From Chrysomallon squamiferum (Eukaryota > Mollusca > Gastropoda > Neomphalida > Peltospiridae): a stretch of 64,000 nucleotides of DNA. Position numbers and translations under genes: made by a program. How positions within the stretch are numbered: position 1 is the stretch's first letter; every line of letters begins with the position of its first letter. The DNA is taken from positions 29,550,472-29,614,471 of the forward strand of contig CM022672.1 in NCBI GenBank assembly GCA_012295275.1, in the 5' to 3' direction. The notes beneath the pieces are model-generated. The model saw nothing but the letters and a program-made list of their open reading frames with translations. It was not told the DNA's origin and made no database searches. Shown one piece after another: positions 15,501 through 30,500 of the stretch.

Positions 15501-18500
15501 TTGTTCAATATAACCTTATATATTTAACCACCAGTATGATTATTTATCCTGATAAACTTTTGTACAGTATAACAATATATATTTATTTTACTTTATCATT
15601 ATTTAACACGATAAGTCTTTCAACGAAATAACAATATATTTTTTGTTCCAGTATGGTTATTCACCCTTCTGAACCTTTATACATTATAACAATTTAGGTT
15701 TATGTTACACTATGCTTATTTAACAGCATGAGTCCTTCTGTGTTCCAGTATCGTTATTTAAATTGATGTCTTTCTACAATATAACAATATAAAATGTGAT
15801 ACTTCAGTATGGTTTAACACGATAAATCTTGGTAACATATAACAGTATATATTATAATGAACTATTCTTATTTTATATGATCAAACTTTGAACTAGATAA
15901 CAATATATATTTATTCTCTGGCATCTTTATTTAATACGACAACCTTTTGTTCAATATAACCTTATATATTTAACCACCAGTATGATTATTTAGCCTGATA
16001 AACTTTTGTACAGTATAACAATATATATTTATTTTACTTTATCATTATTTAACACGATAAGTCTTTCTGGAAAATAACAATATATTTTTTGTTCCAGTAT
16101 GGTTATTCACCCTTCTGAACCTTTATACATTATAACAATTTAGGTTTATGTTACACTATGCTTATTTAACAGCATGAGTCCTTCTGTGTTCCAGTATCGT
16201 TATTTAAATTGATGTCTTTCTACAATATAACAATATAAAATGTGATACTTCAGTATGGTTTAACACGATAAATCTTGGTAGAATATAACAGTATATATTA
16301 TAATGAACTATTCTTATTTTATATGATCAAACTTTGAACTAGATAACAATATATGTTTATTCTCTGGTATCTTTATTTAATACGACAATCTTTTGTTCAA
16401 TATAACCTTATATATTTAACCACCAGTATGATTATTTATCCTGATAAACTTTTGTACAGTATAACAATATATATTTATTTTACTTTATCATTATTTAACA
16501 CGATAAGTCTTTCAACGAAATAACAATATATTTTTTGTTCCAGTATGGTTATTCACCCTTCTGAACCTTTATACATTATAACAATTTAGGTTTATGTTAC
16601 ACTATGCTTATTTAACAGCATGAGTCCTTCTGTGTTCCAGTATCGTTATTTAAATTGATGTCTTTCTACAATATAACAATATAAAATGTGATACTTCAGT
16701 ATGGTTTAACACGATAAATCTTGGTAGAATATAACAGTATATATTATAATGAACTATTCTTATTTTATATGATCAAACTTTGAACTAGATAACAATATAT
16801 ATTTATTCTCTGACATCTTTATTTAATAGGACAATCTTTTGTTCAATATAACCTTATATATTTAACCACCAGTATGATTATTTATCCTGATAAACTTTTG
16901 TACAGTATAACAATATATATTTATTTTACTTTATCATTATTTAACAGGATAAGTCTTTCTATATATTTATTTTACTTTAACAAATAAGTAACGAAATAAC
17001 AATATATTTTTTGTTCCAGTATGGTTATTCACCTTTCTGAACCTTTATACAGTATAACAATTTAGGTTTATGTTACATTATGCTTATTTAACAGCATGAG
17101 TCCTTCTGTGTTCCAGTATCGTTATTTAAATTGATGTCTTTCTACAATATAACAATATAAAATATGATACTTCAGTATGATTTAACACGATAAATCTTGG
17201 TAACATATAACAGTATATATTATAATGAACTATTCTTATTTTACATGATCAAACCTTCAACTAGATAACAATATATATTTATTCTCTGGCATCTTTATTT
17301 AATACGACAACCTTTTGTTCAATATAACCTTATATATTTAACCACCAGTATGATTATTTAGCCTGATAAACTTTTGTACAGTATAACAATATATATTTAT
17401 TTTACTTTATCATTATTTAATACGATAAGTCTTTGTACGAAATAGCAATATATTTTTTGTTCCAGTATGGTTATTCACCTTTCTGAACCTTTATACAATA
17501 TAACAATTTACGTTTATGTTACACTATGCTTATTTAACAGCATGAGTCCTTCTGTGTTCCAGTATCGTTATTTAAATTGATGTCTTTCTACAATATAACA
17601 ATATAAATTGTGATACTTCAGTATGGTTTAACACGATAAATCTTGGTAGAATATAACAGTATATATTATAATGAACTATTCTTATTTTATATGATCAAAC
17701 TTTGAACTAGATAACAATATATATTTATTCTCTGACATCTTTATTTAATAGGACAATCTTTTGTTCAATATAACCTTATATATTTAACCATATATTTAAC
17801 CACCAGTATGATTATTTATCCTGATAGACTTTTGTACAGTATAACAATATATATTTATTTTACTTTATCATTATTTAACAGGATAAGTCTTTCAACGAAA
17901 TAACAATATATTTTTTGTTCCAGTATGGTTATTCACCTTTCTGAACCTTTATACAGTATAACAATTTAGGTTTATGTTACATTATGCTTATTTAACAGCA
18001 TGAGTCCTTCTGTGTTCCAGTATCGTTATTTAAATTGATGTCTTTCTACAATATAACAATATAAAATATGATACTTCAGTATGATTTAACACGATAAATC
18101 TTGGTAACATATAACAGTATATATTATAATGAACTATTCTTATTTTACATGATCAAACCTTCAACTAGATAACAATATATATTTATTCTCTGGCATCTTT
18201 ATTTAATACGACAACCTTTTGTTCAATATAACCTTATATATTTAACCACCAGTATGATTATTTAGCCTGATAAACCTTTGTACAGTATAACAATATATAT
18301 TTATTTTACTTTATCATTATTTAACACGATAAGTCGGTCTGGAAAATAACAATATATTTTTTGTTCCAGTATGGTTATTCACCCTTCTGAACCTTTATAC
18401 ATTATAACAATTTAGGTTTATGTTACACTATGCTTATTTAACAGCATGAGTCCTTCTGTGTTCCAGTATCGTTATTTAAATTGATGTCTTTCTACAATAT

Positions 18501-21500
18501 AACAATATAAAATGTGATACTTCAGTATGGTTTAACACGATAAATCTTGGTAGAATATAACAGTATATATTATAATGAACTATTCTTATTTTATATGATC
18601 AAACTTTGAACTAGATAACAATATATATTTATTCTCTGGTATCTTTATTTAATACGACAATCTTTTGTTCAATATAACCTTATATATTTAACCACCAGTA
18701 TGATTATTTAGCCTGATAAACTTTTGTACAGTATAACAATATATATTTATTTTACTTTATCATTATTTAACACGATAAGTCTTTCTACGAAATAACAATA
18801 TATTTTTTGTTCCAGTATGGTTATTCACCTTTCTGAACCTTTATACATTATAACAATTTAGGTTTATGTTACACTATGCTTATTTAACAGCATGAGTCCT
18901 TCTGTGTTCCAGTATCGTTATTTAAATTGATGTCTTTCTACAATATAACAATATAAAATGTGATACTTCAGTATGGTTTAACACGATAAATCTTGGTAGA
19001 ATATAACAGTATATATTATAATGAACTATTCTTATTTTATATGATCAAACTTTGAACTAGATAACAATATATATTTATTCTCTGGTATCTTTATTTAATA
19101 CGACAATCTTTTTGTTCAATATAACCTTATATATTTAACCACCAGTATGATTATTTTATTTGATAAACTTTTTGTACAGTATAACAATATATATTTATTT
19201 TACTTTATCATTATTTAACAGGATAAGTCTTTCAACGAAATAACAATATATTTTTTGTTCCAGTATGGTTATTCACCTTTCTGAACCTTTATACAGTATA
19301 ACAATTTAGGTTTATGTTACATTATGCTTATTTAACAGCATGAGTCCTTCTGTGTTCCAGTATCGTTATTTAAATTGATGTCTTTCTACAATATAACAAT
19401 ATAAAATATGATACTTCAGTATGATTTAACACGATAAATCTTGGTAACATATAACAGTATATATTATAATGAACTATTCTTATTTTACATGAACAAACCT
19501 TCAACTAGATAACAATATATATTTATTCTCTGGCATCTTTATTTAATACGACAACCTTTTGTTCAATATAACCTTATATATTTAACCACCAGTATGATTA
19601 TTTAGCCTGATAAACTTTTGTACAGTATAACAATATATATTTATTTTACTTTATCATTATTTAACACGATAAGTCTGTCTGGAAAATAACAATATATTTT
19701 TTGTTCCAGTATGGTTATTCACCCTTCTGAACCTTTATACATTATAACAATTTAGGTTTATGTTACACTATGCTTATTTAACAGCATGAGTCCTTCTGTG
19801 TTCCAGTATCGTTATTTAAATTGATGTCTTTCTACAATATAACAATATAAAATTGTGATACTTCAGTATGGTTTAACACGATAAATCTTGGTAGAATATA
19901 ACAGTATATATTATAATGAACTATTCTTATTTTATATGATCAAACTTTGAACTAGATAACAATATATATTTATTCTCTGACATCTTTATTTAATATCTTT
20001 ATTTAATATCTTTATTTAATAGACATCATGTTATTTGTTCAATATTTTGTTCAATATAACCTTATATATTTAACCACCAGTATGATTATTTATCCTGATA
20101 AACTTTTGTACAGTATAACAATATATATTTATTTTATTTTATCATTATTTAATACGATAAGTCTTTGTACGAAATAGCAATATATTTTTTGTTCCAGTAT
20201 GGTTATTCACCTTTCTGAACCTTTATACAATATAACAATTTACGTTTTTGTTACACTATGCTTATTTAACAGCATGAGCCCTTCTGTGTTCCAGTATCGT
20301 TATTTAAATTGATGTCTTTCTACAATATAACAATATAAAATGTGATACTTCAGTATGGTTTAACACGATAAATCTTGGTAGAATATAACAGTATATATTA
20401 TAATGAACTATTCTTATTTTATATGATCAAACTTTGAACTAGATAACAATATATATTTATTCTCTGGTATCTTTATTTAATACGACAACCTTTTGTTCAA
20501 TATAACCTTATATATTTAACCACCAGTATGATTATTTAGCCTGATAAACTTTTGTAGAGTATAACAATATATATTTATTTTACTTTATCATTATTTAATA
20601 CGATAAGTCTTTTTACGAAATAACAATATATTTTTTGTTCCAGTATGGTTATTCACCTTTCTGAACCTTTATACAATATAACAATTTACGTTTTTGTTAC
20701 ACTATGCTTATTTAACAGCATGAGTCCTTCTGTGTTCCAGTATCGTTATTTAAATTGATGTCTTTCTACAATATAACAATATAAAATGTGATACTTCAGT
20801 ATGGTTTAACACGATAAATCTTGGTAGAATATAACAGTATATATTATAATGAACTATTCTTATTTTATATGATCAAACTTTGAACTAGATAACAATATAT
20901 ATTTATTCTCTGGTATCTTTATTTAATACGACAATCTTTTGTTCAATATAACCTTATATATTTAACCACCAGTATGATTATTTATCCTGATAAACTTTTG
21001 TACAGTATAACAATATATATTTATTTTACTTTATCATTATTTAACACGATAAGTCTTTCTACGAAATAACAATATATTTTTTGTTCCAGTATGGTTATTC
21101 ACCTTTCTGAACCTTTATACAGTATAACAATTTAGGTTTATGTTACACTATGCTTATTTAACAGCATGAGTCCTTCTGTGTTCCAGTATCGTTATTTAAA
21201 TTGATGTCTTTCTACAATATAACAATATAAAATATGATACTTCAGTATGGTTTAACACGATAAATCTTGGTAACATATAACAGTATATATTATAATGAAC
21301 TATTCTTATTTTATATGATCAAACTTTGAACTAGATAACAATATATATTTATTCTCTGGCATCTTTATTTAATACGACAACCTTTTGTTCAATATAACCT
21401 TATATATTTAACCACCAGTATGATTATTTAGCCTGATAAACTTTTGTACAGTATAACAATATATATTTATTTTACTTTATCATTATTTAACACGATAAGT

Positions 21501-24500
21501 CTTTCTGGAAAATAACAATATATTTTTTGTTCCAGTATGGTTATTCACCCTTCTGAACCTTTATACATTATAACAATTTAGGTTTATGTTACACTATGCT
21601 TATTTAACAGCATGAGTCCTTCTGTGTTCCAGTATCGTTATTTAAATTGATGTCTTTCTACAATATAACAATATAAATTGTGATACTTCAGTATGGTTTA
21701 ACACGATAAATCTTGGTAGAATATAACAGTATATATTATAATGAACTATTCTTATTTTATATGATCAAACTTTGAACTAGATAACAATATATATTTATTC
21801 TCTAATATCTTTATTTAATAGGACAATCTTTTGTTCAATATAACCTTATATATTTAACCACCAGTATGATTATTTATCCTGATAGACTTTTGTACAGTAT
21901 AACAATATATATTTATTTTACTTTATCATTATTTAACACGATAAGTCGGTCTGGAAAATAACAATATATTTTTTGTTCCAGTATGGTTATTCACCCTTCT
22001 GAACCTTTATACATTATAACAATTTAGGTTTATGTTACACTATGCTTATTTAACAGCATGAGTCCTTCTGTGTTCCAGTATCGTTATTTAAATTGATGTC
22101 TTTCTACAATATAACAATATAAATTGTGATACTTCAGTATGGTTTAACACGATAAATCTTGGTAGAATATAACAGTATATATTATAATGAACTATTCTTA
22201 TTTTATATGATCAAACTTTGAACTAGATAACAATATATATTTATTCTCTGGCATCTTTATTTAATACGACAACCTTTTGTTCAATATAACCTTATATATT
22301 TAACCACCAGTATGATTATTTAGCCTGATAAACTTTTGTACAGTATAACAATATATATTTATTTTACTTTATCATTATTTAACACGATAAGTCGGTCTGG
22401 AAAATAACAATATATTTTTTGTTCCAGTATGGTTATTCACCCTTCTGAACCTTTATACATTATAACAATTTAGGTTTATGTTACACTATGCTTATTTAAC
22501 AGCATGAGTCCTTCTGTGTTCCAGTATCGTTATTTAAATTGATGTCTTTCTACAATATAACAATATAAAATGTGATACTTCAGTATGGTTTAACACGATA
22601 AATCTTGGTAGAATATAACAGTATATATTATAATGAACTATTCTTATTTTATATGATCAAACTTTGAACTAGATAACAATATATATTTATTCTCTGGTAT
22701 CTTTATTTAATACGACAATCTTTTGTTCAATATAACCTTATATATATAACCACCAGTATGATTATTTAGCCTGATAAACCTTTGTACAGTATAACAATAT
22801 ATATTTATTTTACTTTATCATTATTTAACACGATAAGTCGGTCTGGAAAATAACAATATATTTTTTGTTCCAGTATGGTTATTCACCCTTCTGAACCTTT
22901 ATACATTATAACAATTTAGGTTTATGTTACACTATGCTTATTTAACAGCATGAGTCCTTCTGTGTTCCAGTATCGTTATTTAAATTGATGTCTTTCTACA
23001 ATATAACAATATAAAATGTGATACTTCAGTATGGTTTAACACGATAAATCTTGGTAGAATATAACAGTATATATTATAATGAACTATTCTTATTTTATAT
23101 GATCAAACTTTGAACTAGATAACAATATATATTTATTCTCTGACATCTTTATTTAATAGGACAATCTTTTGTTCAATATAACCTTATATATTTAACCACC
23201 AGTATGATTATTTATTTAGCCTGATAGAACTTTTACAGTATAACAATATATATTTATTTTTTTTATTTTACTTTATCATTATTTAACACGATAAGTCTTT
23301 CTGGAAAATAAATAACAATATATTTTTTGTTCCAGTATGGTTATTCACCTTTCTGAACCTTTATACATTATAACAATTTAGGTTTATGTTACACTATGCT
23401 TATTTAACAGCATGAGTCCTTCTGTGTTCCAGTATCGTTATTTAAATTGATGTCTTTCTACAATATAACAATATAAAATGTGATACTTCAGTATGGTTTA
23501 ACACGATAAATCTTGGTAACATATAACAGTATATATTATAATGAACTATTCTTATTTTATATGATCAAACTTTGAACTAGATAACAATATATATTTATTC
23601 TCTGGCATCTTTATTTAATACGACAACCTTTTGTTCAATATAACCTTATATATTTAACCACCAGTATGATTATTTAGCCTGATAAACTTTTGTACAGTAT
23701 AACAATATATATTTATTTTACTTTATCATTATTTAACACGATAAGTCGGTCTGGAAAATAACAATATATTTTTTGTTCCAGTATGGTTATTCACCCTTCT
23801 GAACCTTTATACATTATAACAATTTAGGTTTATGTTACACTATGCTTATTTAACAGCATGAGTCCTTCTGTGTTCCAGTATCGTTATTTAAATTGATGTC
23901 TTTCTACAATATAACAATATAAAATGTGATACTTCAGTATGGTTTAACACGATAAATCTTGGTAGAATATAACAGTATATATTATAATGAACTATTCTTA
24001 TTTTATATGATCAAACTTTGAACTAGATAACAATATATGTTTATTCTCTGGTATCTTTATTTAATACGACAATCTTTTGTTCAATATAACCTTATATATT
24101 TAACCACCAGTATGATTATTTAGCCTGATAAACTTTTGTACAGTATAACAATATATATTTATTTTACTTTATCATTATTTAACACGATAAGTCTTTCTGG
24201 AAAATAACAATATATTTTTTGTTCCAGTATGGTTATTCACCCTTCTGAACCTTTATACATTATAACAATTTAGGTTTATGTTACACTATGCTTATTTAAC
24301 AGCATGAGTCCTTCTGTGTTCCAGTATCGTTATTTAAATTGATGTCTTTCTACAATATAACAATATAAAATATGATACCTTCAGTATGATTTAACACGAT
24401 AAATCTTGGTAACATATAACAGTATATATTATAATGAACTATTCTTATTTTATATGATCAAACTTTGAACTAGATAACAATATATGTTTATTCTCTGGTA

Positions 24501-27500
24501 TCTTTATTTAATACGACAATCTTTTGTTCAATATAACCTTATATATGTAACCACCAGTATGATTATTTAGCCTGATAAACCTTTGTACAGTATAACAATA
24601 TATATTTATTTTACTTTATCATTATTTAACACGATAAGTCGGTCTGGAAAATAACAATATATTTTTTGTTCCAGTATGGTTATTCACCCTTCTGAACCTT
24701 TATACATTATAACAATTTAGGTTTATGTTACACTATGCTTATTTAACAGCATGAGTCCTTCTGTGTTCCAGTATCGTTATTTAAATTGATGTCTTTCTAC
24801 AATATAACAATATAAAATGTGATACTTCAGTATGGTTTAACACGATAAATCTTGGTAGAATATAACAGTATATATTATAATGAACTATTCTTATTTTATA
24901 TGATCAAACTTTGAAGTAGATAACAATATGTGTTTATTCTCTGGTATCTTTATTTAATACGACAATCTTTTGTTCAATATAACCTTATATATTTAACCAC
25001 CAGTATGATTATTTATCCTGATAAACTTTTGTACAGTATAACAATATATATTTATTTTACTTTATCATTATTTAACACGATAAGTCTTTCTTTTTTGAAA
25101 ATAACAATATATTTTTTTTCCAGTATGGTTATTCACCTTTCTGAACCTTTATACAATATAACAATTTAGGTTTTTGTTACACTATGCTTATTTAACAGCA
25201 TGAGTCCTTCTGTGTTCCAGTATCGTTATTTAAATTGATGTCTTTCTACAATATAACAATATAAAATATGATACTTCAGTATGATTTAACACGATAAATC
25301 TTGGTAACATATAACAGTATATATTATAATGAACTATTCTTATTTTATATGATCAAACCTTCAACTAGATAACAATATATATTTATTCTCTGGCATCTTT
25401 ATTTAATACGACAACCTTTTGTTCAATATAACCTTATATATTTAACCACCAGTATGATTATTTAGCCTGATAAACCTTTTGTACAGTATAACAATATATA
25501 TTTATTTTACTTTATCATTATTTAACACGATAAGTCGGTCTGGAAAATAACAATATATTTTTTGTTCCAGTATGGTTATTCACCCTTCTGAACCTTTATA
25601 CATTATAACAATTTAGGTTTATGTTACACTATGCTTATTTAACAGCATGAGTCCTTCTGTGTTCCAGTATCGTTATTTAAATTGATGTCTTTCTACAATA
25701 TAACAATATAAAATGTGATACTTCAGTATGGTTTAACACGATAAATCTTGGTAGAATATAACAGTATATATTATAATGAACTATTCTTATTTTATATGAT
25801 CAAACTTTGAACTAGATAACAATATATATTTATTCTCTGACATCTTTATTTAATAGGACAATCTTTTGTTCAATATAACCTTATATATTTAACCACCAGT
25901 ATGATTATTTATCCTGATAGACTTTTGTACAGTATAACAATATATATTTATTTTACTTTATCATTATTTAACACGATAAGTCTTTTTACGAAATAACAAT
26001 ATATTTTTTGTTCCAGTATGGTTATTCACCTTTCTGAACCTTTATACAATATAACAATTTAGGTTTATGTTACACTATGCTTATTTAACAGCATGAGTCC
26101 TTCTGTGTTCCAGTATCGTTATTTAAATTGATGTCTTTCTACAATATAACAATATAAAATATGATACTTCAGTATGATTTAACACGATAAATCTTGGTAA
26201 CATATAACAGTATATATTATAATGAACTATTCTTATTTTACATGATCAAACCTTCAACTAGATAACAATATATATTTATTCTCTGGCATCTTTATTTAAT
26301 ACGACAACCTTTTGTTCAATATAACCTTATATATTTAACCACCAGTATGATTATTTAGCCTGATAAACCTTTGTACAGTATAACAATATATATTTATTTT
26401 ACTTTATCATTATTTAACACGATAAGTCGGTCTGGAAAATAACAATATATTTTTTGTTCCAGTATGGTTATTCACCCTTCTGAACCTTTATACATTATAA
26501 CAATTTAGGTTTATGTTACACTATGCTTATTTAACAGCATGAGTCCTTCTGTGTTCCAGTATCGTTATTTAAATTGATGTCTTTCTACAATATAACAATA
26601 TAAAATATGATACTTCAGTATGGTTTAACACGATAAATCTTGGTAGAATATAACAGTATATATTATAATGAACTATTCTTATTTTATATGATCAAACTTT
26701 GAACTAGATAACAATATATATTTATTCTCTAACATCTTTATTTAATAGGACAATCTTTTGTTCAATATAACCTTATATATTTAACCACCAGTATGATTAT
26801 TTATCCTGATAGACTTTTGTACAGTATAACAATATATATTTATTTTACTTTATCATTATTTAACACGATAAGTAAGTTTTTTACGAAATAACAATATATT
26901 TTTTGTTCCAGTATGGTTATTCACCTTTCTGAACCTTTATACAATATAACAATTTACGTTTTTGTTACACTATGCTTATTTAACAGCATGAGTCCTTCTG
27001 TGTTCCAGTATCGTTATTTAAATTGATGTCTTTCTACAATATAACAATATAAAATATGATACTTCAGTATGATTTAACACGATAAATCTTGGTAACATAT
27101 AACAGTATATATTATAATGAACTATTCTTATAATGAACTATTCTTATTTTATATGATCAAACCTTCAACTAGATAACAATATATATTTATTCTCTGGCAT
27201 CTTTATTTAATACGACAACCTTTTGTTCAATATAACCTTATATATTTAACCACCAGTATGATTATTTAGCCTGATAAACCTTTGTACAGTATAACAATAT
27301 ATATTTATTTTACTTTATCATTATTTAACACGATAAGTCGGTCTGGAAAATAACAATATATTTTTTGTTCCAGTATGGTTAGTTACCCTTCTGAACCTTT
27401 ATACATTATAACAATTTAGGTTTATGTTACACTATGCTTATTTAACAGCATGAGTCCTTCTGTGTTCCAGTATCGTTATTTAAATTGATGTCTTTCTACA

Positions 27501-30500
27501 ATATAACAATATAAAATGTGATACTTCAGTATGGTTTAACACGATAAATCTTGGTAGAATATAACAGTATATATTATAATGAACTATTCTTATTTTATAT
27601 GATCAAACTTTGAACTAGATAACAATATATATTTATTCTCTGACATCTTTATTTAATAGGACAATCTTTTGTTCAATATAACCTTATATATTTAACCACC
27701 AGTATGATTATTTATCCTGATAGACTTTTGTACAGTATAACAATATATATTTATTTTATTTACTTTATCATTATTTAACACGATAAGTCTTTTTACGAAA
27801 TAACAATATATTTTTTTTTGTTCCAGTATGGTTATTCACCTTTCTGAACCTTTATACAATATAACAATTTTTAGGTTTTGTTACACTATGCTTATTTAAC
27901 AGCATGAGTCCTTCTGTGTTCCAGTATCGTTATTTAAATTGATGTCTTTCTACAATATAACAATATAAAATATGATACTTCAGTATGATTTAACACGATA
28001 AATCTTGGTAACATATAACAGTATATATTATAATGAACTATTCTTATTTTACATGATCAAACCTTCAACTAGATAACAATATATATTTATTCTCTGGCAT
28101 CTTTATTTAATACGACAACCTTTTGTTCAATATAACCTTATATATTTAACCACCAGTATGATTATTTAGCCTGATAAACCTTTTGTACAGTATAACAATA
28201 TATATTTATTTTACTTTATCATTATTTAACACGATAAGTCGGTTTGGAAAAATAACAATATATTTTTTGTTCCAGTATGGTTATTTACCCTTCTGAACCT
28301 TTATACATTATAACAATTTAGGTTTATGTTACACTATGCTTATTTAACAGCATGAGTCCTTCTGTGTTCCAGTATCGTTATTTAAATTGATGTCTTTCTA
28401 CAATATAACAATATAAAATATGATACTTCAGTATGGTTTAACACGATAAATCTTGGTAGAATATAACAGTATATATTATAATGAACTATTCTTATTTTAT
28501 ATGATCAAACTTTGAACTAGATAACAATATATATTTATTCTCTGGTATCTTTATTTAATACTTTATATGATCAAACAATATATATTTTTTTCAATATAAC
28601 CAATTTTTGTTCAATATAACCTTATATATAAACCACCAGTATGATTATTATGATTATTTAGCCTGATAAACTTTTAAACAGTACAATATAACAATATATA
28701 TTTATTTTACTTTATCATTATTTTATTTAACACGATAAGTCGGTTTGGAAAATAACAATATATTTTTTGTTCCAGTATGGTTATTCACCTTTCTGAACCT
28801 TTATACATTATAACAATTTAGGTTTATGTTACACTATGCTTATTTAACAGCATGAGTCCTTCTGTGTTCCAGTATCGTTATTTAAATTGATGTCTTTCTA
28901 CAATATAACAATATAAAATGTGATACTTCAGTATGGTTTAACACGATAAATCTTGGTAGAATATAACAGTATATATTATAATGAACTATTCTTATTTTAC
29001 ATGATCAAACCTTGAACTAGATAACAATATATATTTATTCTCTGGCATCTTTATTTAATACGACAACCTTTTGTTCAATATAACCTTATATATTTAACCA
29101 CCAGTATGATTATTTATCCTGATAGACTTTTGTACAGTATAACAATATATATTTATTTTACTTTATCATTATTTAACACGATAAGTCTTTTTACGAAATA
29201 ACAATATATTTTTTGTTCCAGTATGGTTATTCACCTTTCTGAACCTTTATACAATATAACAATTTACGTTTTGTTACACTATGCTTATTTAACAGCATGA
29301 GTCCTTCTGTGTTCCAGTATCGTTATTTAAATTGATGTCTTTCTACAATATAACAATATAAAATATGATACTTCAGTATGATTTAACACGATAAATCTTG
29401 GTAACATATAACAGTATATATTATAATGAACTATTCTTATTTTACATGATCAAACCTTCAACTAGATAACAATATATATTTATTCTCTGGCATCTTTATT
29501 TAATACTACAACCTTTTGTTCAATATAACCTTATATATTTAACCACCAGTATGATTATTTAGCCTGATAAACCTTTGTACAGTATAACAATATATATTTA
29601 TTTTACTTTATCATTATTTAACACGATAAGTCGGTCTGGAAAATAACAATATATTTTTTGTTCCAGTATGGTTATTTACCCTTCTGAACCTTTATACATT
29701 ATAACAATTTAGGTTTATGTTACACTATGCTTATTTAACAGCATGAGTCCTTCTGTGTTCCAGTATCGTTATTTAAATTGATGTCTTTCTACAATATAAC
29801 AATATAAAATGTGATACTTCAGTATGGTTTAACACGATAAATCTTGGTAGAATATAACAGTATATATTATAATGAACTATTCTTATTTTATATGATCAAA
29901 CTTTGAACTAGATAACAATATATATTTATTCTCTAACATCTTTATTTAATAGGACAATCTTTTGTTCAATATAACCTTATATATTTAACCACCAGTATGA
30001 TTATTTATCCTGATAGACTTTTGTACAGTATAACAATATATATTTATTTTACTTTATCATTATTTAACACGATAAGTGTTTTTACGAAATAACAATATAT
30101 TTTTTGTTCCAGTATGGTTTTTCACCTTTCTGAACCTTTATACAATATAACAATTTACGTTTTTGTTACACTATGCTTATTTAACAGCATGAGTCCTTCT
30201 GTGTTCCAGTATCGTTATTTAAATTGATGTCTTTCTACAATATAACAATATAAAATATGATACTTCAGTATGATTTAACACGATAAATCTTGGTAACATA
30301 TAACAGTATATATTATAATGAACTATTCTTATTTTACATGATCAAACCTTCAACTAGATAACAATATATATTTATTCTCTGGCATCTTTATTTAATACTA
30401 CAACCTTTTGTTCAATATAACCTTATATATTTAACCACCAGTATGATTATTTAGCCTGATAAACCTTTGTACAGTATAACAATATATATTTATTTTACTT

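Noticed and set aside
24930-25169. 79-codon open frame in the satellite
   Set aside because: Produced by an indel and a T run in one unit of the satellite. Other units are closed in this frame.
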